Assembly (NCBI GenBank): GCA_027621355.1
Contig: JAQCBZ010000010.1
Span: 1-53,029, forward strand
Length of the DNA stretch: 53,029 nt
Reading direction: 5' to 3'
From: Bacteroidota bacterium
GTDB lineage: Bacteria > Bacteroidota > Rhodothermia > Balneolales > Balneolaceae
The notes below the pieces were generated by a model, which was given only the letters and a program-made list of their open reading frames with translations, ran no database searches and was not told the DNA's origin. The stretch's first letter is position 1; the number at the start of each line of letters is the position of its first letter. Positions 1-9,008 of this stretch are shown in pieces. Both the position numbers and the translations under genes were made by a program.

Positions 1-31
1 ACTCCAAGATCGAGTCAAAAGGCTTGGTGAA

Positions 32-45
32 AGCTCAAATGAGCT
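32..45. terminator. Possible small hairpin downstream of dsbD
   Basis: A perfect inverted repeat (AGCTCA-AA-TGAGCT) lies just past the dsbD stop codon. The loop is very short and only three T follow it on the minus strand, so it is at best a weak transcript end. The rest of positions 1-46 holds nothing I recognise. Confidence 0.25.
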
Positions 46-46
46 G

Positions 47-2062
47 CTACTCTTGGATCCCTTTATCCAAAAACGAAATAAATTCCTCTGCAGGGATATA
101 ACCAGAAACTTGTGCAATTTTTTGAGAGCTAGTCCCATCTAGAAGTACATAGGTTGGAAGAGCAACGGTTCCAGTTAATTCAAATTGCCTTTTTTGGAGC
201 TCTGGGCCCTTGATGCCATCGTCTGTGTAGAGTCTTACTTTGATAAAGTTCTCGAAACGGGACGATACTTCTTCAAGTGGAAACACTTGTGTCTCCATCG
301 CTCGACAATTGGTACATGTATAACCTGTAAAGTCGATAAAAATTGGCTCACCTGTTGCTTGGCCAAGTGCAAGTGCCTCATCCAAGTCATCGAGCCACCC
401 CTCCTCGGCCTCCAAACTCGCCCCAGATTCACCTCGAGGGGCTTGGAGCATGACGGATCTCACCACACTGACATCTGTAGCCTGTTTGGGTGGTAACCAT
501 GCATCCCAAAGCCCTAACGATGCCCCCAAAAGACCAGGTATTAAGTAGATTGAGAACACTAAAAATGGCAAAGATAGCGCAAAACGAGGCATGCTAATGG
601 ACGCTGGACGCTTTTCATGCCCCATTGCGTACAATCCCAAGAAATACCCAGCTGCAAGCAAGCTTAACGCAATCCAAATCGAGATGGCAAACGGACGTGA
701 AATGATCCCCCATTGCCACACTAAGTCGGCATTAGAGATAAATTTCACAGCAGCCGCAAGCTCGATGAATCCCAGGGCAATTTTGACCCAGGTCATCCAA
801 GTGCCACTTTTGGGTAGGGATTCAAGCCACGACGGAAAGATGGCGAGCATCACAAAAGGCGATGCAAAAGCTGTAGAAAAGGCGACCATTCCAATAATAG
901 GGGCAAACCACTGGCCTGTTGCGGTTGCTGCAATCACGGCTCCCACAAAGGGTGCTGTGCAAGAAAATGAGACGGCACTGATCGTTAAGGCCATAAACAG
1001 GAGTCCAATCCAGCCTCCTTTCTCATTGGACTGCGTATTTAACCAGTTGGTAAACTGATAGGGCAACTGAAGCTCAAAGAAGCCAAGAAGACTCAAGCCG
1101 AACAGCAACAAGACGCCACCAATGAACAGATTAACCCAAGGATTGGCAGCAAATTGATTGGCACCAGATACCCCAATTATGAGGGATAATAAGACGCCTA
1201 GAATGGTAAAAGTGGCAACGATGAAGAGGCCAAAAAGTAGTGCGGGGCCTGTTGATCCTCTCGACGTCTTGGTCACGTTCACGGCTGAGGAAGTGGAATC
1301 ACTGCCTGACTTGGCATTGCCCTGTGGAGATTGCTTCGTAAAATAAGATACCGTGAGGGGCACCATGGGAAATACACATGGTGTGAGAAGTGCAGCAAAA
1401 CCTGCTGTAAGGGCAATCCAAATGAAGGCCAACCACCCAGATTCTGCTAGGTCATTGGTGCCAGGGGGTGACAGACGAGGCGTCGTCGAGGCGGAGGATT
1501 CACCCCCCACCAAGACCCCTTCTTCTACTGTAACGGTGATCTCTTGATCCGCTTGGAGGTCTGCAAGTGTGAGCCCATTGACACGTTGAATGGGTAACTC
1601 CAGCGTCTTGGTTTTGGGTGGAAGGCACGATCGGTCGTCGCAAACCTGATATCGAACTGTGATGGCTGCAACAGGGATCGTGGTTTCAGAGAGTTCGCCG
1701 ATAAGGACGGGGACTTCAAAAGAAGCCTTTGAGGTATGCCAAGCTACTTCAGCATCAAAATTGGGGTCAAACGCCAAGTCTGGCTCTGATTCGGTTATGT
1801 CACCTGCCAGTTGTAGAAGGCCGTCCCGCACAACACCAAACTGGGTAGGTATAGGACCCGATTCTGGATCTAGGCTTACCGCATAGAGATGCCACTTCCC
1901 ATCAATGGTCGTCTCCAATAATACATCCAAGGTCTGACCTGATGTGACATCCGTGGGAACAAACCCCACGGTAAACTTTACAGGGTCTAGAAGTTGAGCA
2001 TGCGAGGGTTGAGCACTGAGGACAGCGAGGGTACTAAGCGCCCAAAGAAATGCCCATCGCAT
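47..2062 (-). CDS. dsbD: Thiol:disulfide interchange protein DsbD
   Basis: 671 residues. It passes electrons from cytoplasmic thioredoxin across the inner membrane to periplasmic thiol proteins (disulfide isomerases, cytochrome c maturation). All three DsbD parts are visible. A signal peptide (about 1-22) precedes an N-terminal immunoglobulin-like domain with the CDDRSC cysteine pair (Cys141, Cys146). A multi-helix CcdA-like membrane domain (about 210-540) has one cysteine in a LTPCVFP motif and one in a SFSCTAP motif. A C-terminal thioredoxin domain has YTCTNCR (Cys583, Cys586). The ATG start at 2062 gives a clean signal peptide. The gene begins only 10 nt after the rplI stop, so it is probably the last gene of the rpsF-rpsR-rplI transcript. 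Length and cysteine set are complete, so it should be functional. Confidence 0.93.
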   Translation of the reverse strand: MRWAFLWALSTLAVLSAQPSHAQLLDPVKFTVGFVPTDVTSGQTLDVLLETTIDGKWHLYAVSLDPESGPIPTQFGVVRDGLLQLAGDITESEPDLAFDPNFDAEVAWHTSKASFEVPVLIGELSETTIPVAAITVRYQVCDDRSCLPPKTKTLELPIQRVNGLTLADLQADQEITVTVEEGVLVGGESSASTTPRLSPPGTNDLAESGWLAFIWIALTAGFAALLTPCVFPMVPLTVSYFTKQSPQGNAKSGSDSTSSAVNVTKTSRGSTGPALLFGLFIVATFTILGVLLSLIIGVSGANQFAANPWVNLFIGGVLLLFGLSLLGFFELQLPYQFTNWLNTQSNEKGGWIGLLFMALTISAVSFSCTAPFVGAVIAATATGQWFAPIIGMVAFSTAFASPFVMLAIFPSWLESLPKSGTWMTWVKIALGFIELAAAVKFISNADLVWQWGIISRPFAISIWIALSLLAAGYFLGLYAMGHEKRPASISMPRFALSLPFLVFSIYLIPGLLGASLGLWDAWLPPKQATDVSVVRSVMLQAPRGESGASLEAEEGWLDDLDEALALGQATGEPIFIDFTGYTCTNCRAMETQVFPLEEVSSRFENFIKVRLYTDDGIKGPELQKRQFELTGTVALPTYVLLDGTSSQKIAQVSGYIPAEEFISFLDKGIQE

Positions 2063-2072
2063 AGGTCAAAGG

Positions 2073-2522
2073 TTATTCTTCTGCGGCGACTACGGTGAGT
2101 GGAAGATACGCCTTGAGTTCACCTACAAGGGCGATAACAGCCTTGAATTCACCCGTTGTTTTGATCTCTTCTTCAAAGGTGATGTTCTTGCGATCGATAT
2201 CGAATCCTTTCTCTGTGAGAAGCTCAGCAATTTGACGATTGGTCACACTTCCAAAGAGCTTGTCTTCGTCACCCACATTCACTTCAATCGTGAGTTGTGT
2301 CTTCTCAATCATCTCCTTGAGTTTCTCGGCATCTTGAATGGTCGCTGCAACTCTGCGCTCAATCGCTTCACGCTCATTCTCTAGTGTACGAAGTGCTCCA
2401 GGAGTTGCAAGAACAGCTTTTGCTTGTGGAATAAGGAAGTTCCGTCCATAACCAGGCTTCACATTCACAACATCGCCTTCATTCCCTAGCTTTTCGATCG
2501 ATTCTTTTAAAATAACTTTCAT
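2073..2522 (-). CDS. rplI: 50S ribosomal protein L9
   Basis: 149 residues, the usual L9 length. The N-terminal 23S rRNA-binding domain is evident in the first 50 residues (MKVILKESIEKLGNEGDVV, then GYGRNFLIP). A charged connecting helix (about 45-80) leads to the C-terminal domain. It is the third gene of a classic rpsF-rpsR-rplI cluster on the minus strand: it starts 18 nt after rpsR and ends 10 nt before dsbD. The short spacings predict co-transcription from the promoter upstream of rpsF. Confidence 0.97.
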   Translation of the reverse strand: MKVILKESIEKLGNEGDVVNVKPGYGRNFLIPQAKAVLATPGALRTLENEREAIERRVAATIQDAEKLKEMIEKTQLTIEVNVGDEDKLFGSVTNRQIAELLTEKGFDIDRKNITFEEEIKTTGEFKAVIALVGELKAYLPLTVVAAEE

Positions 2523-2540
2523 GATAGACGTAGGTCAGGT

Positions 2541-2792
2541 TTAGCGGATGTTTTCAGCAACGTATGGAAGCAGGCCAATGAAACGCGCACGCTTGATTGC
2601 CGTTGCAAGTTGGCGTTGATGCTTTGCACTATTTCCAGTCACACGACGTGGGAGGATTTTTCCTTGGTCATTGATGAATTTCTCAAGGGTATCTGTCTGC
2701 TTATAGTCAATGTACTCAATGCCAGCAGCTGTGAACTTGCACTCTTTGGTCTTGAGATCATTCTTTTTGGGATGTGTTGGATTCTTAATCAT
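2541..2792 (-). CDS. rpsR: 30S ribosomal protein S18
   Basis: 83 residues, standard for S18, which pairs with S6 on the small-subunit platform. The diagnostic C-terminal block ([20 protein letters not shown], then ARFIGLLPY) is present. No zinc-binding cysteine set is seen. The start overlaps the rpsF stop by 4 nt (ATGA), which implies translational coupling and fits equimolar production of the S6:S18 heterodimer. Confidence 0.97.
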   Translation of the reverse strand: MIKNPTHPKKNDLKTKECKFTAAGIEYIDYKQTDTLEKFINDQGKILPRRVTGNSAKHQRQLATAIKRARFIGLLPYVAENIR

Positions 2793-3169
2793 GCCTCGGC
2801 CTCCTCAGATACAGTTTCATCAACTGCAAGAATAGTTGGAAGATCACCCTTTTTGATAAGCTCACGATGGCGCTTCATTTTGGCGTCGTATTTTAGGGCT
2901 AAATGGCGAAGAATATGGTCATGGATGTTAATCTGGCGCTCTAAAACTGGCAACACAGCTCCAGGGCCAGAAAAATACATATTCACATAATAGCCATTCG
3001 TTTTGCCTTCCATTGGAGTGGCAAACTTTTTAAGGCCCCATTCATTTACTTCTTCAATTTTTCCGCCCTCAGCTTCGATCCAGCCGTTCACGGTCTCGAC
3101 CAATTTTTTGGTCTCATCTTCCTCCAAAACGGGAGAAAGGACATAGGTCACTTCGTAGAAATCAGACAT
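2789..3169 (-). CDS. rpsF: 30S ribosomal protein S6
   Basis: 126 residues. S6 fold: an N-terminal strand (YEVTYVLSP) followed by a helix, and a second half with [13 protein letters not shown]. The C-terminal tail is acidic (ETVSEEAEA), as in many S6 proteins. It is the first gene of rpsF-rpsR-rplI-dsbD on the minus strand. An AT-rich promoter-like element and two adjacent hairpins lie in the region upstream of its ATG (3189-3243), giving a plausible site for feedback control by S6:S18. Confidence 0.96.
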   Translation of the reverse strand: MSDFYEVTYVLSPVLEEDETKKLVETVNGWIEAEGGKIEEVNEWGLKKFATPMEGKTNGYYVNMYFSGPGAVLPVLERQINIHDHILRHLALKYDAKMKRHRELIKKGDLPTILAVDETVSEEAEA

Positions 3170-3188
3170 GTTTTTTGGTTCTGTGGAT

Positions 3189-3229
3189 GTTTTCGGTGAA
3201 AACAGTCATCATATCCCTCGATTGATGAC
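3189..3229 (-). promoter_or_regulatory. Structured leader of rpsF (two tandem hairpins)
   Basis: Reading the minus strand, GTCATCA (3229-3223) pairs with TGATGAC (3211-3205) around an 11-nt loop. After one base, GTTTTC (3203-3198) pairs with GAAAAC (3194-3189) around an ACC loop. The second hairpin therefore exposes ACC followed by G. Known rpsF leaders in several phyla bind the S6:S18 complex through an exposed CCG; matching this leader to that motif is my inference. A TATATT element at 3243-3238 would start the transcript just before the first hairpin. Confidence 0.4.
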
Positions 3230-3311
3230 AGACTTTAAATATACAAGGATTTTGAAAAGGAGACTAATTTATCACCTTATTTCATGTTTGGAGCATGTAA
3301 TAGGGCGTACC

Positions 3312-4760
3312 TCACATTAGTGTCGAAATCCAATCTAGAAGCGATGGCCATGGCATCAGGGCATCTAACCCAAAATGGAGCGTCCCAGCTGCAAGTATGG
3401 AAACAGCGAGCACCAAGCCCCATCCAAGATCTTCTTTGGGTTGCGTCGATTCACCCTCTTCAAAATAAGCCTGCCCGATGACCCGCAGGTAAACAAAAGC
3501 ACCCACGATTGCAGATACGATGGCAATCACAGTCAGGGTGACAAATCCCGCCTCAATGGCCGCAGAAAAGACGAGATATTTACCAAAAAATCCTGCGAGA
3601 GGGGGAAATCCTGCCAGTGAAAGCATAAACAGGGATAACAAAGCCACGCGACGAGGTGCCACACGCCCTACCCCCTTGAGTTGGTCCATAGATGTGTCGG
3701 TCCAGCCAAAGGTTCGCTCAAAGTGGGCAATCATCGCAAATGCGCCCAAATTCATGAGCGTGTATGCCACAAGGTAAAACAGCATCGCTGTGAATGCTTG
3801 AGGTGTCCCAACGACAAACCCGATCAATACATATCCGGCGTGACCGATGCTAGAAAAGCCAAGAATCCGCTTAAGATCCTGCTGTGCAATACTCGTTAGG
3901 TTACCAATGACCATACTTAGTATGGAAATCCAATACAATGCAGATAGCTGAGGCGAACCTGACGTGTAGACATCGGCGCTGGATATGACTGGGCTCAAAA
4001 GCACCCAAAAAGCTCCAAAAGCAGCCACTTTGGATGCTGTCGACATAAAACCCGCCATGGCTGTTGGAGAGCCTTGGTATACATCTGGCGTCCACATATG
4101 AAACGGTACGGCAGACACTTTGAAGAAGAATCCAACCAACATGAGGCCAATTCCTGCACGGAAAAATAAGGTTTGGGTCACTTCAGGCGATGCCAAGGCC
4201 ACTGCCTCAAAACTCAACGATCCCGTGGCGCCATAGATAAAGGATATCCCATACAACAGAAAACCTGATGCAAAGGCGCCCAAAATGAAATATTTGAGCC
4301 CCGCCTCTACCCCATGACGTTCATTTTTGTACAAGCCAGCCAGTACATACAGAGCAATGGACATGGTTTCAAGACCCACGAACAAGAGCAAAAGATGGTT
4401 TGATGCCACAAAGGCAAGCATACCGGTGATCGCGAACAGAAGCATCGCATACACTTCGGGTGAATGAGCGCGACGCCCTTGCATGACCTCCTGATTCACC
4501 AGCGTCGTCACAATTCCTGCAAATAGAATGATTGCCGTCAAGAACGATGTAAATGAACCTGAACGAATCATCTCTGTGAATGCCACGCTTGCCGGCAAAC
4601 TCGACTGCCACAATGCAGCGCCAAAGGCAGCTAGGAGAAAACCTAGGGTCGCCGTCAGCACGACCTGCTTATTGGCTCGAAATGCACCTAGCATCATGAC
4701 GAAAATGCCGCCAACTGCGGTTAAAAGACCCGGTAAAAATGCGAGAAGATCTGTGGTCAT
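3312..4760 (-). CDS. nuoN: NADH-quinone oxidoreductase subunit N (complex I)
   Basis: 482 residues, about 14 membrane helices. It is one of three antiporter-like proton channels in the membrane arm of complex I. The key charged residues are present: Glu131 in FVGLETMS (TM5) and Lys214 in FFFKVSAVPFHMWTPD (TM7), then a helix with STASKVAAF and the central block IAQQDLKRILGFSSIGHAGY. It is the last gene of the minus-strand group nuoL-nuoM-pcd-nuoN and starts 42 nt after pcd. The ATG at 4760 fits the family length. Confidence 0.95.
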   Translation of the reverse strand: MTTDLLAFLPGLLTAVGGIFVMMLGAFRANKQVVLTATLGFLLAAFGAALWQSSLPASVAFTEMIRSGSFTSFLTAIILFAGIVTTLVNQEVMQGRRAHSPEVYAMLLFAITGMLAFVASNHLLLLFVGLETMSIALYVLAGLYKNERHGVEAGLKYFILGAFASGFLLYGISFIYGATGSLSFEAVALASPEVTQTLFFRAGIGLMLVGFFFKVSAVPFHMWTPDVYQGSPTAMAGFMSTASKVAAFGAFWVLLSPVISSADVYTSGSPQLSALYWISILSMVIGNLTSIAQQDLKRILGFSSIGHAGYVLIGFVVGTPQAFTAMLFYLVAYTLMNLGAFAMIAHFERTFGWTDTSMDQLKGVGRVAPRRVALLSLFMLSLAGFPPLAGFFGKYLVFSAAIEAGFVTLTVIAIVSAIVGAFVYLRVIGQAYFEEGESTQPKEDLGWGLVLAVSILAAGTLHFGLDALMPWPSLLDWISTLM

Positions 4761-4802
4761 GGGTTCAAAAATCGACGTGTTTGACAGGTGCGCTGTGGAT
4801 CA

Positions 4803-5096
4803 TTAGGGTGTAAATAGTGCATCTATTGCTTGAGCCAATGCGATATCTAGCGCGGTCACTTTGTCTCCTGCATCGTGTGTGGTTAATCGAATCGATACTC
4901 TATTATAGACATTTGTCAATTCAGGATGGTGCTGCAAAGCCTCTGCCTCAAACCCGATAGCCAAGAGTAATTGCATCGCCTCACGAAAATCCCCTACGGT
5001 AATCGTACGAGTAAGAGCGTCATTCTCAAATTTCCATTCTGGAAGCATCTTGAGTTGTTGAGTGAGTTCGTCGTTCGTTAAGGCTTGGGCTGGCAT
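4803..5096 (-). CDS. pcd: Pterin-4a-carbinolamine dehydratase family protein
   Basis: 97 residues, full length for the family that dehydrates 4a-hydroxytetrahydropterin during pterin cofactor recycling. The active-site block HHPELTNVYNRV, with its histidine pair and the later TTHD segment, is present. The gene is wedged between nuoM and nuoN, about 36 nt and 42 nt from each. I recall the same placement in the Rhodothermus marinus complex I operon, where pcd is co-transcribed with complex I genes. No aromatic amino-acid hydroxylase gene is visible nearby, so a role linked to the respiratory chain, another pterin or molybdopterin, or simple hitchhiking are all possible. Confidence 0.9.
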   Translation of the reverse strand: MPAQALTNDELTQQLKMLPEWKFENDALTRTITVGDFREAMQLLLAIGFEAEALQHHPELTNVYNRVSIRLTTHDAGDKVTALDIALAQAIDALFTP

Positions 5097-5132
5097 AGGA
5101 TGGCGTTATTGGGGGGATTACGATGTGGTTAC

Positions 5133-6710
5133 TCAATTTGAAGGAAGGGATACTGAAGGGCTTACACCAGAAAGACCAGAATCCGAAAGGACCTGTTGGA
5201 CATGCTCTAGCATTACGACTGTCCATTCTTGTGAAAACTGGGTAAACGTGGGTGATTGAAAGCCAATCCACACCATCAAGATTACAAATAACCCAAGGAT
5301 CCACCCTTTTGGTAGAGTCGATGAACTCGTGACCTCTGAATCCAATGCGTGTTGAGGGGTTCCAAAGAGAGTGAATTTCAAGAGTCTTAAGGTGTACATC
5401 GCTGCAAGAATCACTGCAAAGGCAGCAAGAACCGCATAAAGAGTTGAGCCGAGTTGTGCTGAATTAAACGCCCCAGAGAGAATCATAAACTCACCCACAA
5501 ACCCATTGAGTCCTGGCAATCCAATCGACGCCATGGAGGCGATCACGATCATAGTGGTGAGAACTGGGCGTGTCGATGCGACACCACCATGGTCCATAAG
5601 ATTACGACTTGGATTCAAGGCCATGATGTAGCCAAATCCAAGAAAAAGAGCTGCTGTGGTGAGGCCATGGTTTACCATTTGAAGAATGGACCCTTGGATT
5701 GAGGGCTCATTCCATGCAACAAGTCCTAGTACAATGAATCCCATGTGGCTCAAAGAGGAAAATGCAAGGATCTTTTTGATATCGGTCGTGGTGATCGCAA
5801 TCATCGCACCATATAGAATGCTGAGGACCGAAAGCGTGGCTATCCATGGCGTTACGGCTTCAAAGAGTACCGGGAAATAGGGGATCACAAAGCGAACTAT
5901 CGCATAGGAGCCAAATTTCACCATAATGGGTGCCATGAACAGTACGGCTGGGATCGGCGCTTGAGCATAGGCGTTGGCCTGCCAACTATGAAACGGGAAG
6001 AGCGGAATCTTGATGGCAAAAGCGAATAAAAAGGAGCCAAAGACCCAGAATGGCAACTCCTGAAACAATGGAGCAGCTGCCATTAAATCGTCAAAATGAG
6101 TCGAAAATGAGACCCCCTCGATGAGGGTCGCCGAGGTGAATCCAACCGTTAACACACCCACTAGCATTAGCAAGGAACCGACCAAGGTATAGATCACAAA
6201 ACCGTAGGTGGCTGAAGTGCGATCTTCCTCACCCCAAATCCCGATGAGAAACGCCATTGGGATAAGGGCAAGCTCAAAGAAGATGTAGAACAGAAACAGG
6301 TCTTGAGCAGCAAATACGCCCAAAGAAGCCCCCAAAAGGATCAAAAGAAGGCCATAAAACGCATTGTTGGTGCGTGAAAACACCTTCGGTGCCGTGAGGA
6401 TCGCTATCCAGCCAATGAAGGAGGTCATGGCAAATAAGAGCATGCTTGCTCCATCCAGACCCACAACATAGCCAAGACGAAAAGAGTCGGAGAGCGTTGC
6501 CCCAGCTGATGCAAATTGGACCGACGCTCCATAGATCGGCATAAACTGCAGGGCCAAAATAATCGACAGTATCAAGGAGAATGTCGAAAACACGATGGCC
6601 ATCACGCGACCACGTTTGGGGCTTCCACAAAGAAATAACAACACCGATCCTACAAAAGGAATCCACATTGACAGGTTTAGCAACCAAGGAAGGATAAATT
6701 CAGGTACCAT
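5133..6710 (-). CDS. nuoM: NADH-quinone oxidoreductase subunit M (complex I)
   Basis: 525 residues with about 14 membrane helices, an antiporter-like subunit of the complex I membrane arm. The conserved Glu146 (FYIFFELALIPM, TM5) and Lys234 (FAIKIPLFPFHSW, TM7) are present, followed by the ITTTDIKKILAFSSLSHMGF block. The usual WLPDAH motif after TM7 reads HSWQANAY, a divergence of the kind seen in Bacteroidota-type NuoM. The start codon overlaps the nuoL stop by one base, so the two are translationally coupled. Confidence 0.95.
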   Translation of the reverse strand: MVPEFILPWLLNLSMWIPFVGSVLLFLCGSPKRGRVMAIVFSTFSLILSIILALQFMPIYGASVQFASAGATLSDSFRLGYVVGLDGASMLLFAMTSFIGWIAILTAPKVFSRTNNAFYGLLLILLGASLGVFAAQDLFLFYIFFELALIPMAFLIGIWGEEDRTSATYGFVIYTLVGSLLMLVGVLTVGFTSATLIEGVSFSTHFDDLMAAAPLFQELPFWVFGSFLFAFAIKIPLFPFHSWQANAYAQAPIPAVLFMAPIMVKFGSYAIVRFVIPYFPVLFEAVTPWIATLSVLSILYGAMIAITTTDIKKILAFSSLSHMGFIVLGLVAWNEPSIQGSILQMVNHGLTTAALFLGFGYIMALNPSRNLMDHGGVASTRPVLTTMIVIASMASIGLPGLNGFVGEFMILSGAFNSAQLGSTLYAVLAAFAVILAAMYTLRLLKFTLFGTPQHALDSEVTSSSTLPKGWILGLFVILMVWIGFQSPTFTQFSQEWTVVMLEHVQQVLSDSGLSGVSPSVSLPSN

Positions 6711-8767
6711 TATGGGGCCCCTCCTATGGTCGGTCCTAAGATCATGATGGCGAGTACAAATAAGACGCCGAGAAGGATAAAGACGGCATAATTAGTGATC
6801 AGGCCAGCTTGGAGCATCCGAAGAACGCCTCCAGAGACTCTTGTGGTCACACCAAAAAAGGTCACCACACCACCTACGCCAAAACGATCGATGGGCTCAA
6901 GAATGTTCTTGCACACCCACTGGACAGGTTGACCCACCATACGTTGATAAAATTCGTCGAGTAGATACCGTTCACGACAGGTGTTGTAGAATTCACCAAA
7001 TCGCTCTTGAAGCCTTTGATCCGTGGCCTCCCATTGCCCCTTGCCATAGAGACGCCACCCTGTAAACACCCCTGCAAAAGCGACCACAATGGAGCCACCC
7101 ATTAACAACCATTCAGTGAGGTAAGGCAACGTGACTTTAATGTCAGCAGCTTGTGCATAAATCCACTCTTTAAGCAGGTGAATGTGAGCTTCTTGGCCTG
7201 TGATTGATTCAACTACAAAATTTGGCAAACCAATCCACCCAATAATTATCGATCCGATCGCAAGCTTCCACAGGGGGAACGTCATCGTACGTGGTGATTC
7301 ATGAAAGGCTGCGGACGCGCCGGGTAATTTTGATTCTAAGCGACTCTCTCCATGAAATGTGGTCGCTGTAAGGCGGACCATGTAGAACGCCGTCATGAAT
7401 GCTGTGACCATCCCAATAACCCATAACACGATATACAGAGGTCCTGCAAACTCACCCATCCCAGCGTTAAAGGTATGCATCAGGATTTCGTCCTTGGAGA
7501 AGAAACCAGCCAAAGGCGGGATCCCTGCAATGGCAAGGGTACCGATCCAAAAGGTGCGAAATGTGGTTGGCATGGCATGGCGCAATCCACCCATGAGGCG
7601 GATGTCTTGAGGATCCAAATGTTGAGATGACTCGTCTTCATGGGATGATCCTTCCAAACCGCCATGTTTCGTTTCAATGGCATGCTCCATCGTATGAATG
7701 ACCGAGCCACTCCCGAGGAAGAGAAGCGCTTTGAAAAATGCATGGGTAACCACATGAAAAATGGCCGCAACAAATGCGCCTGAACCCAGCGCTAAGAACA
7801 TGAACCCGAGTTGAGACACCGTAGAATAAGCGAGTACTTTTTTGATATCGTACTCCGTAATGGCAATGGTTGCGGCGATGAAGGCCGTGAATGCACCCAC
7901 AACCGCCATGATCATCATCACCTCAGGTGATAGCACAAACATCGGGGATAGACGCGTGACCAAGTAAAGGCCTGAGGTAACCATGGTAGCCGCGTGAATA
8001 AGCGCCGAAACGGGCGTTGGGCCTGCCATGGCGTCTGGAAGCCATACAAACAATGGGAATTGCGCGCTTTTTCCTGTAGCGCCAATGAGCATAAGAAGTC
8101 CAACCCAAAAAAGGGTGTCTTGGGACAGGCCGTCTACACCCTCCAGAATACCTGCAAATTGGAGCGTTCCTACATCCTTGAGCAACAAAAACATGGCCAC
8201 TAGAAATGCAAAATCACCAATGCGGTTAAATATAAAGGCCTTGTTGGCTGCATCTGTGTTGGTTGGTTTTTTAAACCAATATCCAATGAGTAGATAGGAT
8301 GCGAGCCCAACTCCCTCCCATCCAATGAATAAGACAAGAAGATTGTCTGCCATAACCAATTGAAGCATCGCAAAGATGAACAGGTTGAGGTAAGCAAAAA
8401 ACCTCCATGCCCCTGCGTCATGCTTCATATACCCTATAGAATAGATATGAATCAGCGTCCCAATGCCAGTGATCACCAACGCCATGGTGATGGATAATGG
8501 GTCAATCAAATAGGCAAGATCCACCGACCACGGCCCTGCGTCCAAAAACGTACCCAACTGAACGGTATAAGCTCCTGACTGAAGCACGGTCCAGCCTAGA
8601 TAAAGGCTCGCAAGAAATGGGATGTACACTGCGGTAGTGGCCAACACTCCAAAGGGTGTGCGGTGTTGGCGCCACGACTCTTTAGATAGTCCTACCAGGC
8701 CCAAAGCTAGAGCGCCGAGAGCAGGAAGACCCAAAAGAACAAGAGCAAAAAGCGTGGTTAATGACAT
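6710..8767 (-). CDS. nuoL: NADH-quinone oxidoreductase subunit L (complex I)
   Basis: 685 residues. It is the distal antiporter-like subunit of complex I, carrying the long lateral amphipathic helix at its C-terminus. Signatures: Glu151 in FIGWEGVGLASY, Lys233 in GATGKSAQFPLFVWLPDAM, and PTPVSALIHAATMVTSG, all typical of NuoL. The last 150 residues contain an amphipathic stretch (DQRLQERFGEFYNTCRERYL) followed by a terminal membrane helix. It is the first gene of the nuoLM-pcd-nuoN unit. Its upstream region (8768-9008) is shared with the divergent Mrp operon. Confidence 0.96.
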   Translation of the reverse strand: MSLTTLFALVLLGLPALGALALGLVGLSKESWRQHRTPFGVLATTAVYIPFLASLYLGWTVLQSGAYTVQLGTFLDAGPWSVDLAYLIDPLSITMALVITGIGTLIHIYSIGYMKHDAGAWRFFAYLNLFIFAMLQLVMADNLLVLFIGWEGVGLASYLLIGYWFKKPTNTDAANKAFIFNRIGDFAFLVAMFLLLKDVGTLQFAGILEGVDGLSQDTLFWVGLLMLIGATGKSAQFPLFVWLPDAMAGPTPVSALIHAATMVTSGLYLVTRLSPMFVLSPEVMMIMAVVGAFTAFIAATIAITEYDIKKVLAYSTVSQLGFMFLALGSGAFVAAIFHVVTHAFFKALLFLGSGSVIHTMEHAIETKHGGLEGSSHEDESSQHLDPQDIRLMGGLRHAMPTTFRTFWIGTLAIAGIPPLAGFFSKDEILMHTFNAGMGEFAGPLYIVLWVIGMVTAFMTAFYMVRLTATTFHGESRLESKLPGASAAFHESPRTMTFPLWKLAIGSIIIGWIGLPNFVVESITGQEAHIHLLKEWIYAQAADIKVTLPYLTEWLLMGGSIVVAFAGVFTGWRLYGKGQWEATDQRLQERFGEFYNTCRERYLLDEFYQRMVGQPVQWVCKNILEPIDRFGVGGVVTFFGVTTRVSGGVLRMLQAGLITNYAVFILLGVLFVLAIMILGPTIGGAP

Positions 8768-9008
8768 AATGAAGGGGTTCAGCCGGGTGTGGAGATTTGT
8801 TGCCTCATCGCGCGTACAATCTTGCTAGTATTCTTATGCACAAGAGCACCGTCCACATCACGACCCTCAATCAAAGTGGGCTAAAATTAGTGATAAATTA
8901 ACCATTAAACACCCCAAATCTTTTGAAGGAAAGTCTGGGTTTTTCCTATTTTGGAGTTCGCAATCGGTTGATTGAGGCCCGTGTATAGCTCAGAACTTTT
9001 CTTGGGAG
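8768..9008. promoter_or_regulatory. Divergent intergenic region between nuoL and the Mrp operon
   Basis: 241 nt separate the two oppositely transcribed units, so both promoters must lie here. For the plus strand there is a sigma70-like pair, TTGAAG at 8923-8928 and TATTTT at 8947-8952 with an 18-nt spacer. I see no convincing minus-strand promoter and no gene in this stretch. Shared regulation of complex I and the antiporter from this region would be a natural arrangement but is inference. Confidence 0.35.

Noticed and set aside
591-1058. 155-codon plus-strand frame inside dsbD
   Set aside because: It is antisense to the DsbD membrane domain, whose frame shows all family motifs; no independent start signal.
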